DNA from: DASQEH01 sp038239485
GTDB lineage: Bacteria > Actinomycetota > Actinomycetes > Propionibacteriales > Nocardioidaceae
Length of the DNA stretch: 64,000 bases
NCBI GenBank assembly: GCA_038239485.1
Contig: JBBSET010000006.1
Location: forward strand, 19,200 to 83,199
Direction of reading: 5' to 3'
Shown: one piece after another, positions 8,324 to 17,480 of the stretch
Numbering within the stretch: the first letter of the stretch is position 1
Layout of the letters: each line of letters opens with the position of its first letter
Position numbers and translations under genes: made by a program
The notes under the pieces: generated by a model
What the model saw: the letters and a program-made list of their open reading frames with translations, nothing else
Told to the model about the DNA's origin: nothing
Database searches by the model: none

Positions 8324-9067
8324 GTGTCCCCGCCGAAGGTGAGCGACGTCCCCGCGAACCGGCAGCCGTCCGAGCGCCGCCAGATCCTGGTCGACTCGCT
8401 CGGAGTCGGGCTCGCCACCGGTGCCTACGGCATCTCGTTCGGCGCGATCGCCGTCTCGAGCGGCTTCGACGTCTGGCAGACCTGCGCGCTGAGCCTGTTC
8501 GTCTTCACCGGCGCCTCGCAGTTCGCCCTCGTCGGGGTGATCGCCTCGGGAGGTGCGCCGGTCTCCGCCGCGGCGACGGCGCTCATGCTCGGTACCCGCA
8601 ACACCCTGTACGGCCTGCGGCTCGCCTCCTTGCTGCGGTTCCGCGGGGTACGCCGGGTCGCGGGCGCCCATATCCTGATCGACGAGTCGACGGCGATGGC
8701 ACTCAAGCCCGCCGACACCCGCAACGCGCGGCTGGCCTTCACCGCCACGGGACTTTCCGTCTTCGTGCTGTGGAACCTCGCCACCGCTGTCGGGGCGGTG
8801 GCGGGCAAAGCGATCGGCGACACATCCGTCTACGGCCTCGACGCCGCAGTGCCGGCTGCCTTCCTCGCCCTGCTGTGGCCGCGGCTCACGTCGGCGCGTA
8901 CCCGCTCGACCGCTCTGGCGGCAGGCGCCCTGGCGCTCCTCCTCGTACCCAACGCTCGCCCGGGCATTCCGGTCATCGCCGCTGCTGGGGTTGCCCTCGC
9001 CGTCACCGTCCTCGGCCCGACCGGGGAAGCTGCTGAGTCTGCGGACGGCCCCGAGCGGTCAGCCTGA
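8324..9067 (+). CDS. azlC: AzlC family branched-chain amino acid exporter, large subunit
   Basis: 247 residues, hydrophobic, with the AzlC opening GVGLATGAYGISFGAIAVSSGFDVWQTCALSLFVFTGASQFA, then MLGTRNTLYGLRLA and DESTAMAL. This family forms a two-component exporter of branched-chain or other amino acids with AzlD. The GTG start is preceded by GAAAGG. The stop codon overlaps the azlD start (TGATG), so the two subunits are made together. The partner arrangement makes the assignment solid; the substrate is family knowledge only. Confidence 0.9.
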   Translation: MSPPKVSDVPANRQPSERRQILVDSLGVGLATGAYGISFGAIAVSSGFDVWQTCALSLFVFTGASQFALVGVIASGGAPVSAAATALMLGTRNTLYGLRLASLLRFRGVRRVAGAHILIDESTAMALKPADTRNARLAFTATGLSVFVLWNLATAVGAVAGKAIGDTSVYGLDAAVPAAFLALLWPRLTSARTRSTALAAGALALLLVPNARPGIPVIAAAGVALAVTVLGPTGEAAESADGPERSA

Positions 9068-9366
9068 TGTGGCCGGCGATCATCGTGACGGCCGTCGGGT
9101 GCTACCTGCTCAAGCTGACCGGCCTGTCGATACCGGACCGGGTGCTTGACCGTCCGCTCGTACGACGCCTGGCCGACCTGATACCGGTGGCCCTGTTGGG
9201 CGCCCTCGTGGCAGTCGAGGCGTTCTCGACCGGTCAGCAGCTGCGGCTGGATGCGCGGCTGGCTGGCGTGGCGGTCGCGGTGGCGGCGCTGCTGGCCAGG
9301 GCGCCCTTCCTCGTCGTGGTGGTCTCGGCCGCCGCCACGACAGCCCTGATCCGCCTCGCCGCCTGA
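9067..9366 (+). CDS. azlD: AzlD family branched-chain amino acid exporter, small subunit
   Basis: 99 residues with about four hydrophobic segments, including CYLLKLTGLSIPDRVLDRP and LIPVALLGALVAVEAFS, which match the AzlD family. It is the small membrane partner of AzlC, sharing one base with the azlC stop. It converges on dapB with only 12 bp between the two stop codons, and no clear hairpin terminator is visible there. Confidence 0.88.
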   Translation: MWPAIIVTAVGCYLLKLTGLSIPDRVLDRPLVRRLADLIPVALLGALVAVEAFSTGQQLRLDARLAGVAVAVAALLARAPFLVVVVSAAATTALIRLAA

Positions 9367-9378
9367 TCGGCGGAACCT

Positions 9379-10119
9379 TCACACCAGTCCGAGCACCTGG
9401 TCCAGACCGACGGTCAACCCCACCCGGCCAGGCATCGAGCGGACCGCGGCCAGGACGCCGGGCATGAACGACTCCCGGTCGACTGAGTCGTGGCGGATGG
9501 TCAAGGTCTCGCCGACGCCGCCGAAGATGACCTCCTGGTGCGCTACCAGGCCGCGCACGCGCACGCTGTGCACCGAGATGCCCTCCACCCTTGCCCCGCG
9601 CGCACCGTCCAGGGAGTCGACGGTGGCATCCGGGATGTCGCCCGCCCCCGCCTCGGTACGGGCGGCGGCGATCAGCTCAGCTGTGCGCCGCGCTGTCCCC
9701 GACGGCGCGTCAGCCTTGGTCGGATGGTGCAGCTCGATGATCTCGACCGACTCGTAGTACCTGGCTGCCACCGCGGCGAACCGCATCATCAGCACCGCTC
9801 CGACGGAGAAGTTCGGCACCACCAGGACGCCGACCTCCGGCACAGCCAGCAGGGCTCTCTCGATCTCGTGGAGCTTGTCCGGGGTGAAGCCCGACGTACC
9901 GGCAACGACACTGACAGCGTGCTCGACGCACCAGGCCAGGTTGTCCATGACGGCCGCGGGATGGGTGAAGTCGACGGCCACATCGGCGGCGGCCAACGCG
10001 TCGCGGTCATCGCCGACATCGACCCGGGCGACGAGCTCGAGGTCGTCGGCGGCCTCGATCGCCGTACACGCATGTGACCCCATCTTGCCCCGAGCACCGA
10101 GCACGCCGACCTTGATCAT
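9379..10119 (-). CDS. dapB: 4-hydroxy-tetrahydrodipicolinate reductase
   Basis: A 246-residue enzyme of lysine and meso-diaminopimelate synthesis that reduces 4-hydroxy-tetrahydrodipicolinate with NAD(P)H. Visible are the Rossmann motif GVLGARGKMG at the N terminus, VAVDFTHPAAV, the conserved GTSGF, the catalytic ELHHPTKADAPSGTA segment with its His pair and Lys, and the closing GLDQVLGL. The start is the ATG directly before IKVGVLG; the frame is open upstream but without family sequence. It is last in the pnp-M16 peptidase-dapB gene string, 10 bp after the peptidase stop, an order common in actinobacteria. Confidence 0.95.
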   Translation of the reverse strand: MIKVGVLGARGKMGSHACTAIEAADDLELVARVDVGDDRDALAAADVAVDFTHPAAVMDNLAWCVEHAVSVVAGTSGFTPDKLHEIERALLAVPEVGVLVVPNFSVGAVLMMRFAAVAARYYESVEIIELHHPTKADAPSGTARRTAELIAAARTEAGAGDIPDATVDSLDGARGARVEGISVHSVRVRGLVAHQEVIFGGVGETLTIRHDSVDRESFMPGVLAAVRSMPGRVGLTVGLDQVLGLV

Positions 10120-10129
10120 GTCGCGGACT

Positions 10130-11491
10130 CTAGTCGCGGGCTCCGCCGACGCGCTCGAGGGCCTTCTCCGGTCCGACGACGGACAGCGTCGGCGGCGAGC
10201 CGAGAATGTCCTGGGCGACGACATGCACATCGTCGAGGCTGACACCGTCGATCCGCTGCAGCGACTCGTCGATGCTCATGAGCTCGCCAGGGACCAGCTC
10301 CGCCTTGCCGATCCGGGTCATCCGGGCGCTCGAGTCCTCCAGACCCATCACCAGCGACCCGCGAAGCTGCCCCTTGCCGCGATGCAGCTCCTCGAGGGTG
10401 ATGCCGGCTGCTGCGACCTTGGCGAGCTCGTCGGTGCAGATGCCTAGCACGTCGGAGATCTTGGCCGGCATGCATCCACCCGCGACGGCGAAGTACCCGC
10501 TGTCGACGAACTGGCTGGTGAAGGAGTAGATCGTGTAGGCGAGACCGCGCTTCTCGCGTACCTCCTGGAACAACCGGCTGGACGTACCCCCGCCGACCGC
10601 TGCGTTCAGCACACCGAGAGCGAACCGGCGCGGGTCGCCGCGCGGGTACGACGGCATCCCGAGCACGAAGCTGGCCTGCTCACTGGGGTGTTCCACGAGC
10701 CTCGTCCCGGCATACGTCCTGAGCGGCGCGCCGGGCAGGCGAAGCCCGGCAGGCGGCCGCGCCAGGTCCCCGAGAGCAGCTGCCGTAGCGAATGCCTCCT
10801 CGACGAGCCGGACCACCTGCGCATGGTCGACACTTCCGGCGGCCGCGAAGACGAGCCGGTCGGAGCTGTAGTGCCGGCGGTAGTACCTCATGATCTGCCG
10901 CCGGCTCAGGGCGTTGATCGACTCGACGGAGCCGGTGATGACGCGGCCGAGTGGCGAGTCGCCGTACAACGCCGACACGAACTCGTCGTGGACGACGTCA
11001 TCGGGGTCGTCGTCGTGCATGGCGATCTCCTCGAGGATGACGCCGCGCTCGCTCTCGACCTCCTTGCTCGGCACGAGCGACGAGGTGACCATGTCGCAGA
11101 TCACGTCGATGGCGAGCGGTACGTCCTCGTCGAGCACCCGGGCGTGGTAGCAGGTGAACTCCTTGCCCGTGAAGGCGTTGAGCTCTCCCCCGACGGCGTC
11201 CAGCTCCGCGGAGATGTCCATCGCCGTACGACGCTGGGTCCCCTTGAAGAGCAGGTGCTCCAGGAAGTGGGTGGCTCCCGCGAGGGACCGAGCCTCATCA
11301 CGAGAGCCCACGTTGATCCACAGGCCCAGGGTCGCCGACCGGGTACCAGGCATCGCCTCGGTCACCACGCGTAGCCCACCCGGCAGCACCGTGCGGCGCA
11401 CGGTCGACGCAACCGCGCCACCGTCACCGCGCTCGGTCAGCAGGGTGCGTGTGGTTCCCGGACGCTGCTCGGCAGCCAGCGAGTAGGCCAC
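10130..11491 (-). CDS. M16 family zinc metallopeptidase (processing-peptidase type)
   Basis: A 453-residue inverzincin. The zinc-binding HFLEH motif is in GATHFLEHLLFKGTQRRTAMDIS, with the distal Glu in the ERGVILEEIAMHDDDPDDVVHDEF region. The C-terminal half has the GGGTSSRLFQEVREKRGLAYTIYSF motif of mitochondrial-processing-peptidase beta homologues. Usual family length. The GTG start lies 6 bp after the pnp stop. Located between pnp and dapB, as in many actinobacteria; the physiological substrate in bacteria is not established. Confidence 0.92.
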   Translation of the reverse strand: MAYSLAAEQRPGTTRTLLTERGDGGAVASTVRRTVLPGGLRVVTEAMPGTRSATLGLWINVGSRDEARSLAGATHFLEHLLFKGTQRRTAMDISAELDAVGGELNAFTGKEFTCYHARVLDEDVPLAIDVICDMVTSSLVPSKEVESERGVILEEIAMHDDDPDDVVHDEFVSALYGDSPLGRVITGSVESINALSRRQIMRYYRRHYSSDRLVFAAAGSVDHAQVVRLVEEAFATAAALGDLARPPAGLRLPGAPLRTYAGTRLVEHPSEQASFVLGMPSYPRGDPRRFALGVLNAAVGGGTSSRLFQEVREKRGLAYTIYSFTSQFVDSGYFAVAGGCMPAKISDVLGICTDELAKVAAAGITLEELHRGKGQLRGSLVMGLEDSSARMTRIGKAELVPGELMSIDESLQRIDGVSLDDVHVVAQDILGSPPTLSVVGPEKALERVGGARD

Positions 11492-11497
11492 GGTGGC

Positions 11498-13711
11498 TCA
11501 GGCGTCGGCGTCGGCGCTGGCGCGGTCCGCATCCTCGACCACAGGGACGAGTGACAGCTTGCCGCGGTCGTCGATCTCCCCGATCTCGACCTGGAGCTTC
11601 TGGCCGACTGAGACGACGTCCTCGACATTCTCGACCCTCTTGCCGCCGGCGAGTGCGCGGAGCTTCGAGATGTGGAGCAGCCCGTCCTTGCCCGGCAGCA
11701 ACGACACGAACGCTCCGAACGCGGTCGTCTTGACCACGGTTCCGAGGTAGCGCTCGCCGATCTCCGGCATCTGCGGGTTGGCGATCGCGTTGATCGTCGC
11801 CCGCGCAGCCTCCGCTGCGGCGCCGTTGTCGGCTCCGACGTAGATGGTGCCGTCGTCCTCGATGCTGATCTGGGCGCCGGTGTCGTCCTGGATCTGGTTG
11901 ATGACCTTGCCCTTCGGGCCGATCACCTCGCCGATCTTGTCGACCGGGACCTTCATCGTGATGATGCGAGGAGCCGTCGGAGCCATCTCGTCGGGGGCGT
12001 CGATGGCCTCGGCCATCACGTCGAGGATGGTCATCCGAGCGTCGCGGGCCTGCTGGAGCGCGCTACCCAGCACCGAGGCAGGAATACCGTCGAGCTTGGT
12101 GTCGAGCTGCAGCGCGGTGACGAACTCCCGGGTGCCGGCGACCTTGAAGTCCATGTCGCCGAAAGCATCCTCGGCGCCGAGGATGTCGGTCAGTGTGACG
12201 AACGTCTGCTCGCCGTCGACCTCGCCGCTGATCAGGCCCATGGCGATGCCCGCGACCGGCGCGCGGAGCGGGACACCGGCGTTGAGCAAAGACATCGTTG
12301 ACGCGCAGACCGAGCCCATCGAGGTCGAGCCGTTGGAGCTGAGCGCCTCAGAGACCTGACGGATGGCGTACGGGAACTCCTCGCGTGGAGGCAGCACGGG
12401 CTCGAGCGCGCGCCCGGCAAGGGCGCCGTGGCCGATCTCACGACGCTTCGGCGAACCGACTCGGCCGGTCTCACCGGTCGAGTAGGGCGGGAAGTTGTAG
12501 TTGTGCATGTAGCGGCGCGTCTTCTCCGGCGACAGCGTATCGAGCTTCTGCTCCAGCGACAGCATGTTGAGCGTGGTGACGCCCAGGATCTGGGTCTCGC
12601 CCCGCTCGAAGAGCGCCGAGCCGTGGACGCGTGGGATCACGCTGACCTCGGCGCTGAGGGTGCGGATGTCGGACAGCCCACGACCGTCCATCCGGATCTG
12701 GTCGCGGAGCACCCGCTCGCGGACGAGCTTCTTGGTGACTGAGCGGAACGCCGCGCCGATCTCCTTCTCGCGGCCCTCGTAGTCTGGCCCGACCTTGCCG
12801 AGCACGACCGCTTTGATCTCGTCGAGCCTGTCCTCGCGCTCGGTCTTGTCAACGATCGTCAGCGCCGGAGCCAGCTCGGCTGTGGCGACTGCCTCGACCG
12901 CGGAGTACACGTCGTCTTGGTAGTCGAGGAACCGGGGGAACTCCCGGCCCGGCTTCGCCGCCACTGCGGCGAGCTGGGACTGCGCCTCGCACAGCTGCTT
13001 GATGAAGGCCTTGGAGGCCTCGAGACCCTCGGCGACGACCTCCTCGGTCGGGGCCTGGCCGCCGGCACGAACCTGATCCCACGTCGCCAGGGTGGACTCG
13101 GCCTCGACCATCATGATCGCGACGTCGCCGGAGTCGGTCACGCGACCCGCTACCACCATGTCGAAGGTGGCGTCCTCGAGCTGGCTGTGGTTCGGGAACC
13201 CGACCCACTGGCCCTGGATCAAGGCGACGCGAACGGCGCCGACGGGACCGCTGAAGGGCAGGCCCGACAGCTGGGTCGACAGCGACGCGGCGTTGATCGC
13301 CAACACGTCATAGGGGGTGTCGGGGTGCAGGGCCAGCACGGTGATGACGACCTGCACCTCGTTGCGCAGACCCGAGATGAAGGTCGGGCGCAACGGTCGG
13401 TCGATCAGCCTGCACGTAAGGATCGCGTCTTCCGAGGGACGACCCTCGCGGCGGAAGAACGAGCCCGGGATGCGGCCGGCGGCATACATCCGCTCCTCGA
13501 CGTCGACCGTCAGCGGAAAGAAGTCGAAGTGGTCCTTCGGGTGCTTGCCGGCGGTGGTCGCAGACAGCAGCATGGTCTCGTCGTCGAGGTAGGCGACGGC
13601 TGAGCCGGCGGCCTGCCGGGCAAGCTGGCCGGTCTCGAAACGGATGGTACGGGTGCCGTGAGCGCCATTGTCGATCACGGTTTCTACTGTTTGGGGGTCG
13701 GATCCCGACAT
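11498..13711 (-). CDS. pnp: Polyribonucleotide nucleotidyltransferase
   Basis: A 737-residue phosphorolytic 3'-5' exoribonuclease and RNA 3' polymerase. Order of domains: first RNase PH domain (TIRFETGQLARQAAGSAVAYLDDETMLLSATT, FFRREGRPSEDAILTCRLIDRPLRP), helical linker, second RNase PH domain (SVIPRVHGSALFERGETQILGVTTL, catalytic Asp segment DILGAEDAFGDMDFKVAGT), KH domain (GEVIGPKGKVINQIQ) and S1 domain (GTVVKTTAFGAFVSLLPGKDGLLHIS). The start ATG has AAAGGA at proper spacing; the 25-codon upstream extension is rejected. It lies downstream of rpsO with palindromes in between that may serve in autoregulation. Confidence 0.97.
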   Translation of the reverse strand: MSGSDPQTVETVIDNGAHGTRTIRFETGQLARQAAGSAVAYLDDETMLLSATTAGKHPKDHFDFFPLTVDVEERMYAAGRIPGSFFRREGRPSEDAILTCRLIDRPLRPTFISGLRNEVQVVITVLALHPDTPYDVLAINAASLSTQLSGLPFSGPVGAVRVALIQGQWVGFPNHSQLEDATFDMVVAGRVTDSGDVAIMMVEAESTLATWDQVRAGGQAPTEEVVAEGLEASKAFIKQLCEAQSQLAAVAAKPGREFPRFLDYQDDVYSAVEAVATAELAPALTIVDKTEREDRLDEIKAVVLGKVGPDYEGREKEIGAAFRSVTKKLVRERVLRDQIRMDGRGLSDIRTLSAEVSVIPRVHGSALFERGETQILGVTTLNMLSLEQKLDTLSPEKTRRYMHNYNFPPYSTGETGRVGSPKRREIGHGALAGRALEPVLPPREEFPYAIRQVSEALSSNGSTSMGSVCASTMSLLNAGVPLRAPVAGIAMGLISGEVDGEQTFVTLTDILGAEDAFGDMDFKVAGTREFVTALQLDTKLDGIPASVLGSALQQARDARMTILDVMAEAIDAPDEMAPTAPRIITMKVPVDKIGEVIGPKGKVINQIQDDTGAQISIEDDGTIYVGADNGAAAEAARATINAIANPQMPEIGERYLGTVVKTTAFGAFVSLLPGKDGLLHISKLRALAGGKRVENVEDVVSVGQKLQVEIGEIDDRGKLSLVPVVEDADRASADADA

Positions 13712-14025
13712 GGGAGTCCTTTCTCTACGCGTGACGTCACGCGTTGTGCACCCGCAGTCGCGGGGCCTCACGTCACCGGCCTGCATGATGCAGGCCCGGT
13801 CGGCGTCGGTGCTGACAGTGCTGAGGCCGGTCTTCGATCGAGGCCTGCGGGCCCGTCGCGCACGATGTCGCGGCTCCCGAGGGCCACTACCGAGGACCGG
13901 CGTCCTCGCTTCTGGGCGTCAGCGCCTGACGTCACTGGTGGTCGCGCCCCGGCGGGGCGCGCAGATTGAGTGGTGTGAACGCTATTCAGTTGGTCTGATG
14001 CTGCTGGATCGTGGTGCCGAGGGAG
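13712..14025. promoter_or_regulatory. rpsO-pnp intergenic region with three palindromes
   Basis: This 314 bp holds no gene. Three perfect inverted repeats stand out: an 18 bp palindrome at 13727-13744 (ACGCGTGACGTCACGCGT) directly upstream of the pnp ribosome binding site, GGCCTGCAT/ATGCAGGCC at 13778-13796, and a GC stem CGCGCCCC-GGC-GGGGCGCG at 13943-13961, 65 nt after the rpsO stop. None has a T tract, so plain intrinsic termination is not obvious. In Escherichia coli and Streptomyces, this intergenic region is known to be cut by RNase III in pnp control; the same role here is inference. Confidence 0.55.
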
Positions 14026-14295
14026 CTAGCGACGCAGGCCGAGGCGCTCGATGAGTCTTCGGTAGCGAGAGATCTCCGTCTGCTGCAGATAGTTGAGTAG
14101 CCGACGGCGCTGCCCTACCAGGAGCAGCAGCCCCCGACGGCTGTGGTGGTCGTGCTTGTGGTCTTTGAGATGACCGGTGAGGTCGGAGATGCGTCTGGTC
14201 AGCAGTGCGACCTGTACCTCGGGCGAGCCTGTGTCACCCTCTGAGGTGGCGTACTCGGTCATGATCGTCTTCTTGGTCGCAGCGTCGAGCGGCAC
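14026..14295 (-). CDS. rpsO: 30S ribosomal protein S15
   Basis: 89 residues, the exact family length, with the S15 signature from TGSPEVQVALLTRRISDLTGHLKDHKHDHHSRRGLL through QRRRLLNYLQQ to RYRRLIERLGLRR. It binds 16S rRNA in the platform of the small subunit. The GTG start has a strong AAGGAGAT 3-4 nt upstream. It lies between ribF and pnp on the minus strand, the standard actinobacterial order. Confidence 0.97.
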   Translation of the reverse strand: MPLDAATKKTIMTEYATSEGDTGSPEVQVALLTRRISDLTGHLKDHKHDHHSRRGLLLLVGQRRRLLNYLQQTEISRYRRLIERLGLRR

Positions 14296-14475
14296 GCGAT
14301 CTCCTTCTGGTTTCCGTTGCGCGGCGCGCCGGGGCCTGTTCACCCGGGCACTCTGGTTCCGCGGCCGTCATACGGCGTTCATCAGACTACCAGCGGCACC
14401 TGAGATGGTCCCAATCCGCGCACTAGCGTAGGAAGGCAGACTCGGCAACCTGGGCCGCCGAAGGGGTGCTGACGC

Positions 14476-15471
14476 TCAAACGGCTGGCCGAGTCGTCCGA
14501 GCCTGCTGACCCGGTAGCGTGACCAGCAGGTTGCGAGCCTCGTCGACGTCGCTCTTCATCTGCTCGACCAGGTCGTCGACCGAGCCGAATGTCACCATCC
14601 CACGCAGCCGCTTGACGAAAAGCACCTCGACGCGGACCCCGTAAAGCTCCAGGTCGGTGCGGTCAAGCACGTACGACTCGACGCGTCGCTCCCGCCCGGC
14701 GAAGGTGGGGTTGGTGCCCACCGAGATCGCTGCCGGCTGGTACGGCGCCGCCGGGTCGTCGAGCACCCGGAGCCAGCCGGCGTAGACGCCGTCGGCGGGC
14801 ACCGCCGTGTGGGTGATCGAGACCGGCACGTTGGCAGTCGGGTATCCGAGCTCGCGACCGCGCTGATCACCCTTGACGACGTACCCGCGGATGCCGAACG
14901 GCCGACCCAGCGCCTCCGCGGCCGCCTCGACTGCACCTTCGGCCACCTGCCTGCGGATGTACGACGACGACCACAGCTGGTCGTTCAACCCGTCGAGCGG
15001 CAGCCCGACGACCGTGACACGGTGCTCGGTGCAGATCGCCTCCAGTAGAGCGATGTCGCCCCGGGCGCGATAGCCGAAGCGGAAGTTCTGGCCCACGACG
15101 ACCGCCTTCGCCTGCAGCGCGCCCAGGACGATCTGGGTCACGAAGTCCTCAGCGGAGACCTTGGCCAGCACGGGGGTGAAGCTCAGCACCAGCACCGCGT
15201 CCACACCGGCGGCAGCGAGCAGCGTGATCCGGTCGTCGAGGGACGACAGCGGCTGCGGCACGCGGTCGGGCGCGATCACGGCGATCGGATGAGGGTCGAA
15301 GGTGACCGCGACAACGAGCGGTGTGCGCGTAGTGCTGAACCGTCGCGCGACCTGCTGAGCACTCTCGATGACGTGGCGGTGGCCGAGGTGAACGCCGTCG
15401 AAGTTGCCGATCGTGACCACGGTGCGCCCGATGTCAGCAGGAATCTCGGCGAGGTCGTGCCATACCTGCAT
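14476..15471 (-). CDS. ribF: Bifunctional riboflavin kinase / FAD synthetase
   Basis: 331 residues converting riboflavin to FMN and then FAD. The N-terminal nucleotidyltransferase domain shows TIGNFDGVHLGHRHVI, VTFDPHP and SSSYIRRQVAEG. The C-terminal kinase domain has GRELGYPTANV and the AISVGTNPTFAGRERRVESYVLD core with the DLYG-like LELYG strand. The ATG start opens QVWHDLAEIP; an upstream in-frame extension lacks family sequence. Normally directly downstream of truB, but here the fructose PTS locus lies between them. Confidence 0.95.
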   Translation of the reverse strand: MQVWHDLAEIPADIGRTVVTIGNFDGVHLGHRHVIESAQQVARRFSTTRTPLVVAVTFDPHPIAVIAPDRVPQPLSSLDDRITLLAAAGVDAVLVLSFTPVLAKVSAEDFVTQIVLGALQAKAVVVGQNFRFGYRARGDIALLEAICTEHRVTVVGLPLDGLNDQLWSSSYIRRQVAEGAVEAAAEALGRPFGIRGYVVKGDQRGRELGYPTANVPVSITHTAVPADGVYAGWLRVLDDPAAPYQPAAISVGTNPTFAGRERRVESYVLDRTDLELYGVRVEVLFVKRLRGMVTFGSVDDLVEQMKSDVDEARNLLVTLPGQQARTTRPAV

Positions 15472-15591
15472 CGAGACAGTGCTCCTCTGGGTCGCGGAGT
15501 TCGCGTGCGTGCAGATCACACTCTTCCACGAGGTAACGGCCCTGAGCCGCCGGATGCCCAGCGTGCCTGGCCTGTGCCGACCGGCGACCGG

Positions 15592-17283
15592 CTACCGCCC
15601 CAGGATCTCCGCCGCCGCCGCCCTAGCGTCGGCCGGGCTTGCGGCGGCCAGCGCGGCGTCCGCAGCCTCCCGGCACGCCTGGCTGCTCACCGACGCCAGC
15701 GACGCCCCGACCTGACCGATGGCGGAGACGGCCATCGACAGCGACGTGATGCCGACACCGAACAACACGCAGGCCAGCAGCGGGTCCGCAGCCGCCTCAC
15801 CACAGACGCCGACCGGCTTGCCGACCTCCTTGCCGGCGGCGGCAGTGATGGCGATGAGGTGCAGCACGGCGGGCTGCCACGAGTCCGTCAGGCCGGCGAG
15901 CTCGCCGCTGAGGCGGTCGGCGGCCATCGTGTACTGCGACAGGTCGTTGGTGCCGATCGAGAGGAACTCGACATGCTCGAGCAGCCTGTAGGCAAGCAGC
16001 GCGGCGGCAGGGATCTCGACCATCACGCCCGGCGTAAGGCCGCGCTCTCGCACCTGGCCTGCGAAGTGCTCCGCCTCGGCGCTGGTGGCGACCATCGGCG
16101 CCATCACCCATGGCGAGGTGCCGGTGGACTCCGCCGCGAGCGAGATCGCGTCGAGCTGGCGGGTCATCAGCCCTGGGTTGTTCCAGGCGAGCCGGAGGCC
16201 GCGGACGCCGAGTGCCGGGTTGGGCTCGTCGGGCAGGGTCGCGAACTTCATCGGCTTGTCAGACCCCGCATCGAGCGTGCGGATGACGACCTTCCGGTCG
16301 CCGTAGGCGGCAAACACGGCGGCGTACTCCGCTGCCTGCTCCGCTACGGTCGGCTCCTCATCGCGCCCGAGGAAAGCGAGCTCGCTGCGGAACAGGCCGA
16401 CGCCCTCGCTCGGGCCGGCGGCCGCCGCCTTCGCGGTCGGACCGTCCTGCACATTGGCATAGATCGAGATCGGCACGCCGTCCGACGTGGCGCCGGGACC
16501 GCTCCACGCCGCGGCCGCCTTGCGCGTCTCCTTGTCCGTTGCGATGAGGGCAGCGGCCTCGTCGGGGTCGGGATCGATCACCACGTCGCCGTTGCCGCCG
16601 TTGACCAGCACCATGGTGCCGACCGCGATGTCGTCGACGTCGGCCGCGACGACGCAGGGGATGCCGAGCTGGCGGGCGATGATCGCGGTGTGGCTCGTCG
16701 GACCACCGAGACTCGTCGCCAGCGCAATCACCTTGCTGGGGTCGAGGCCGGCGGTGTCGGCGGGAGCCAGGTCGTCCGCGACGAGGATCGACGGCTCGTC
16801 GGGCATCGGGATACCCGGCTCCGGCAGCCCCTGCAGCTCTGCGACGACGCGTCCACCCAGATCCCGAAGGTCGGTGACGCGCTCGGCCATCAGGCCTCCG
16901 AGCTGCTCGAACATCGCCGCGAACTGGCTCACCCCGGCCACCGTTGCCGCCTCTGCCGACATGCCCTTGCCGATCGCCTTGGCGACCGCCTTGCGCAAGC
17001 CCTTGTCGGCGACCAGCCCGACCTGGGCCGCCAGCACCTCGGCCGCCACACCGCTGGCTTCGAGCGAGCGCGCCTTCAGCCGGGAGGCGACCACGCTGAC
17101 CGCTTCGTCGAAGCGCTTGCCCTCGTCCTCCGGGCTGCCCGCCTTGATCTCCGAGACGCCGCTCACGTCCACCGCGGGGGCAGGCCTGATCACGGGCCCC
17201 ATCGCAATGCCCGGAACCACTGGGGTGCCGTGGCGGGTGTCGATGCCGGATTCTGCGGTGTCCAAAGCGGTGGTCGCTGCCAT
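15592..17283 (-). CDS. ptsI: Phosphoenolpyruvate-protein phosphotransferase (PTS enzyme I)
   Basis: A 563-residue soluble PTS enzyme that takes phosphate from PEP onto a histidine and passes it to HPr. The phosphohistidine motif GGPTSHTAIIAR (His198) lies in the swivel domain. The C-terminal PEP-binding barrel has GVGLFRSELAF, the VMVEIPAAALLA segment, SIGTNDLSQYTMA, and GVCGEAAADP carrying the catalytic Cys. N-terminal HPr-binding region precedes these. It is transcribed divergently from the deoR-fruK-fruA-ptsH operon across a 197 bp control region, so all soluble and membrane parts of the fructose PTS lie together. Confidence 0.95.
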   Translation of the reverse strand: MAATTALDTAESGIDTRHGTPVVPGIAMGPVIRPAPAVDVSGVSEIKAGSPEDEGKRFDEAVSVVASRLKARSLEASGVAAEVLAAQVGLVADKGLRKAVAKAIGKGMSAEAATVAGVSQFAAMFEQLGGLMAERVTDLRDLGGRVVAELQGLPEPGIPMPDEPSILVADDLAPADTAGLDPSKVIALATSLGGPTSHTAIIARQLGIPCVVAADVDDIAVGTMVLVNGGNGDVVIDPDPDEAAALIATDKETRKAAAAWSGPGATSDGVPISIYANVQDGPTAKAAAAGPSEGVGLFRSELAFLGRDEEPTVAEQAAEYAAVFAAYGDRKVVIRTLDAGSDKPMKFATLPDEPNPALGVRGLRLAWNNPGLMTRQLDAISLAAESTGTSPWVMAPMVATSAEAEHFAGQVRERGLTPGVMVEIPAAALLAYRLLEHVEFLSIGTNDLSQYTMAADRLSGELAGLTDSWQPAVLHLIAITAAAGKEVGKPVGVCGEAAADPLLACVLFGVGITSLSMAVSAIGQVGASLASVSSQACREAADAALAAASPADARAAAAEILGR

Positions 17284-17480
17284 TGTTGTCCTGCCTCACG
17301 TTCTTAGCGTCGATAGCCGTTGGAAAATGTGGTTTTGACATGCTGCTGACATGTTGACTTCGCTGCAAATGTTCCGGATATTTTATGGGCCGCAGGCTTG
17401 ACGTGTCAATGAGCAGCGGTGTAAAAACAAACCAAAGCCACATCCTGGCTTGCAATGTCGCGCATGGAAAGGTGACTTCG
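17284..17480. promoter_or_regulatory. Divergent ptsI / deoR-fruKA-ptsH control region
   Basis: An AT-rich stretch in otherwise GC-rich DNA. A plus-strand promoter candidate is TTGACT (17354-17359), 17 bp, GATATT (17377-17382). TTGAC half-sites recur: TTGACATG at 17335, TGACATG at 17347, TTGACT at 17354, and a perfect TTGAC-GT-GTCAA inverted repeat at 17398-17409, just past the expected transcription start. A CAAA-rich stretch AAAACAAACCAAAG lies at about 17423-17436. The repeated half-sites suit autogenous repression by the neighbouring DeoR-family protein acting on both operons. Confidence 0.5.
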
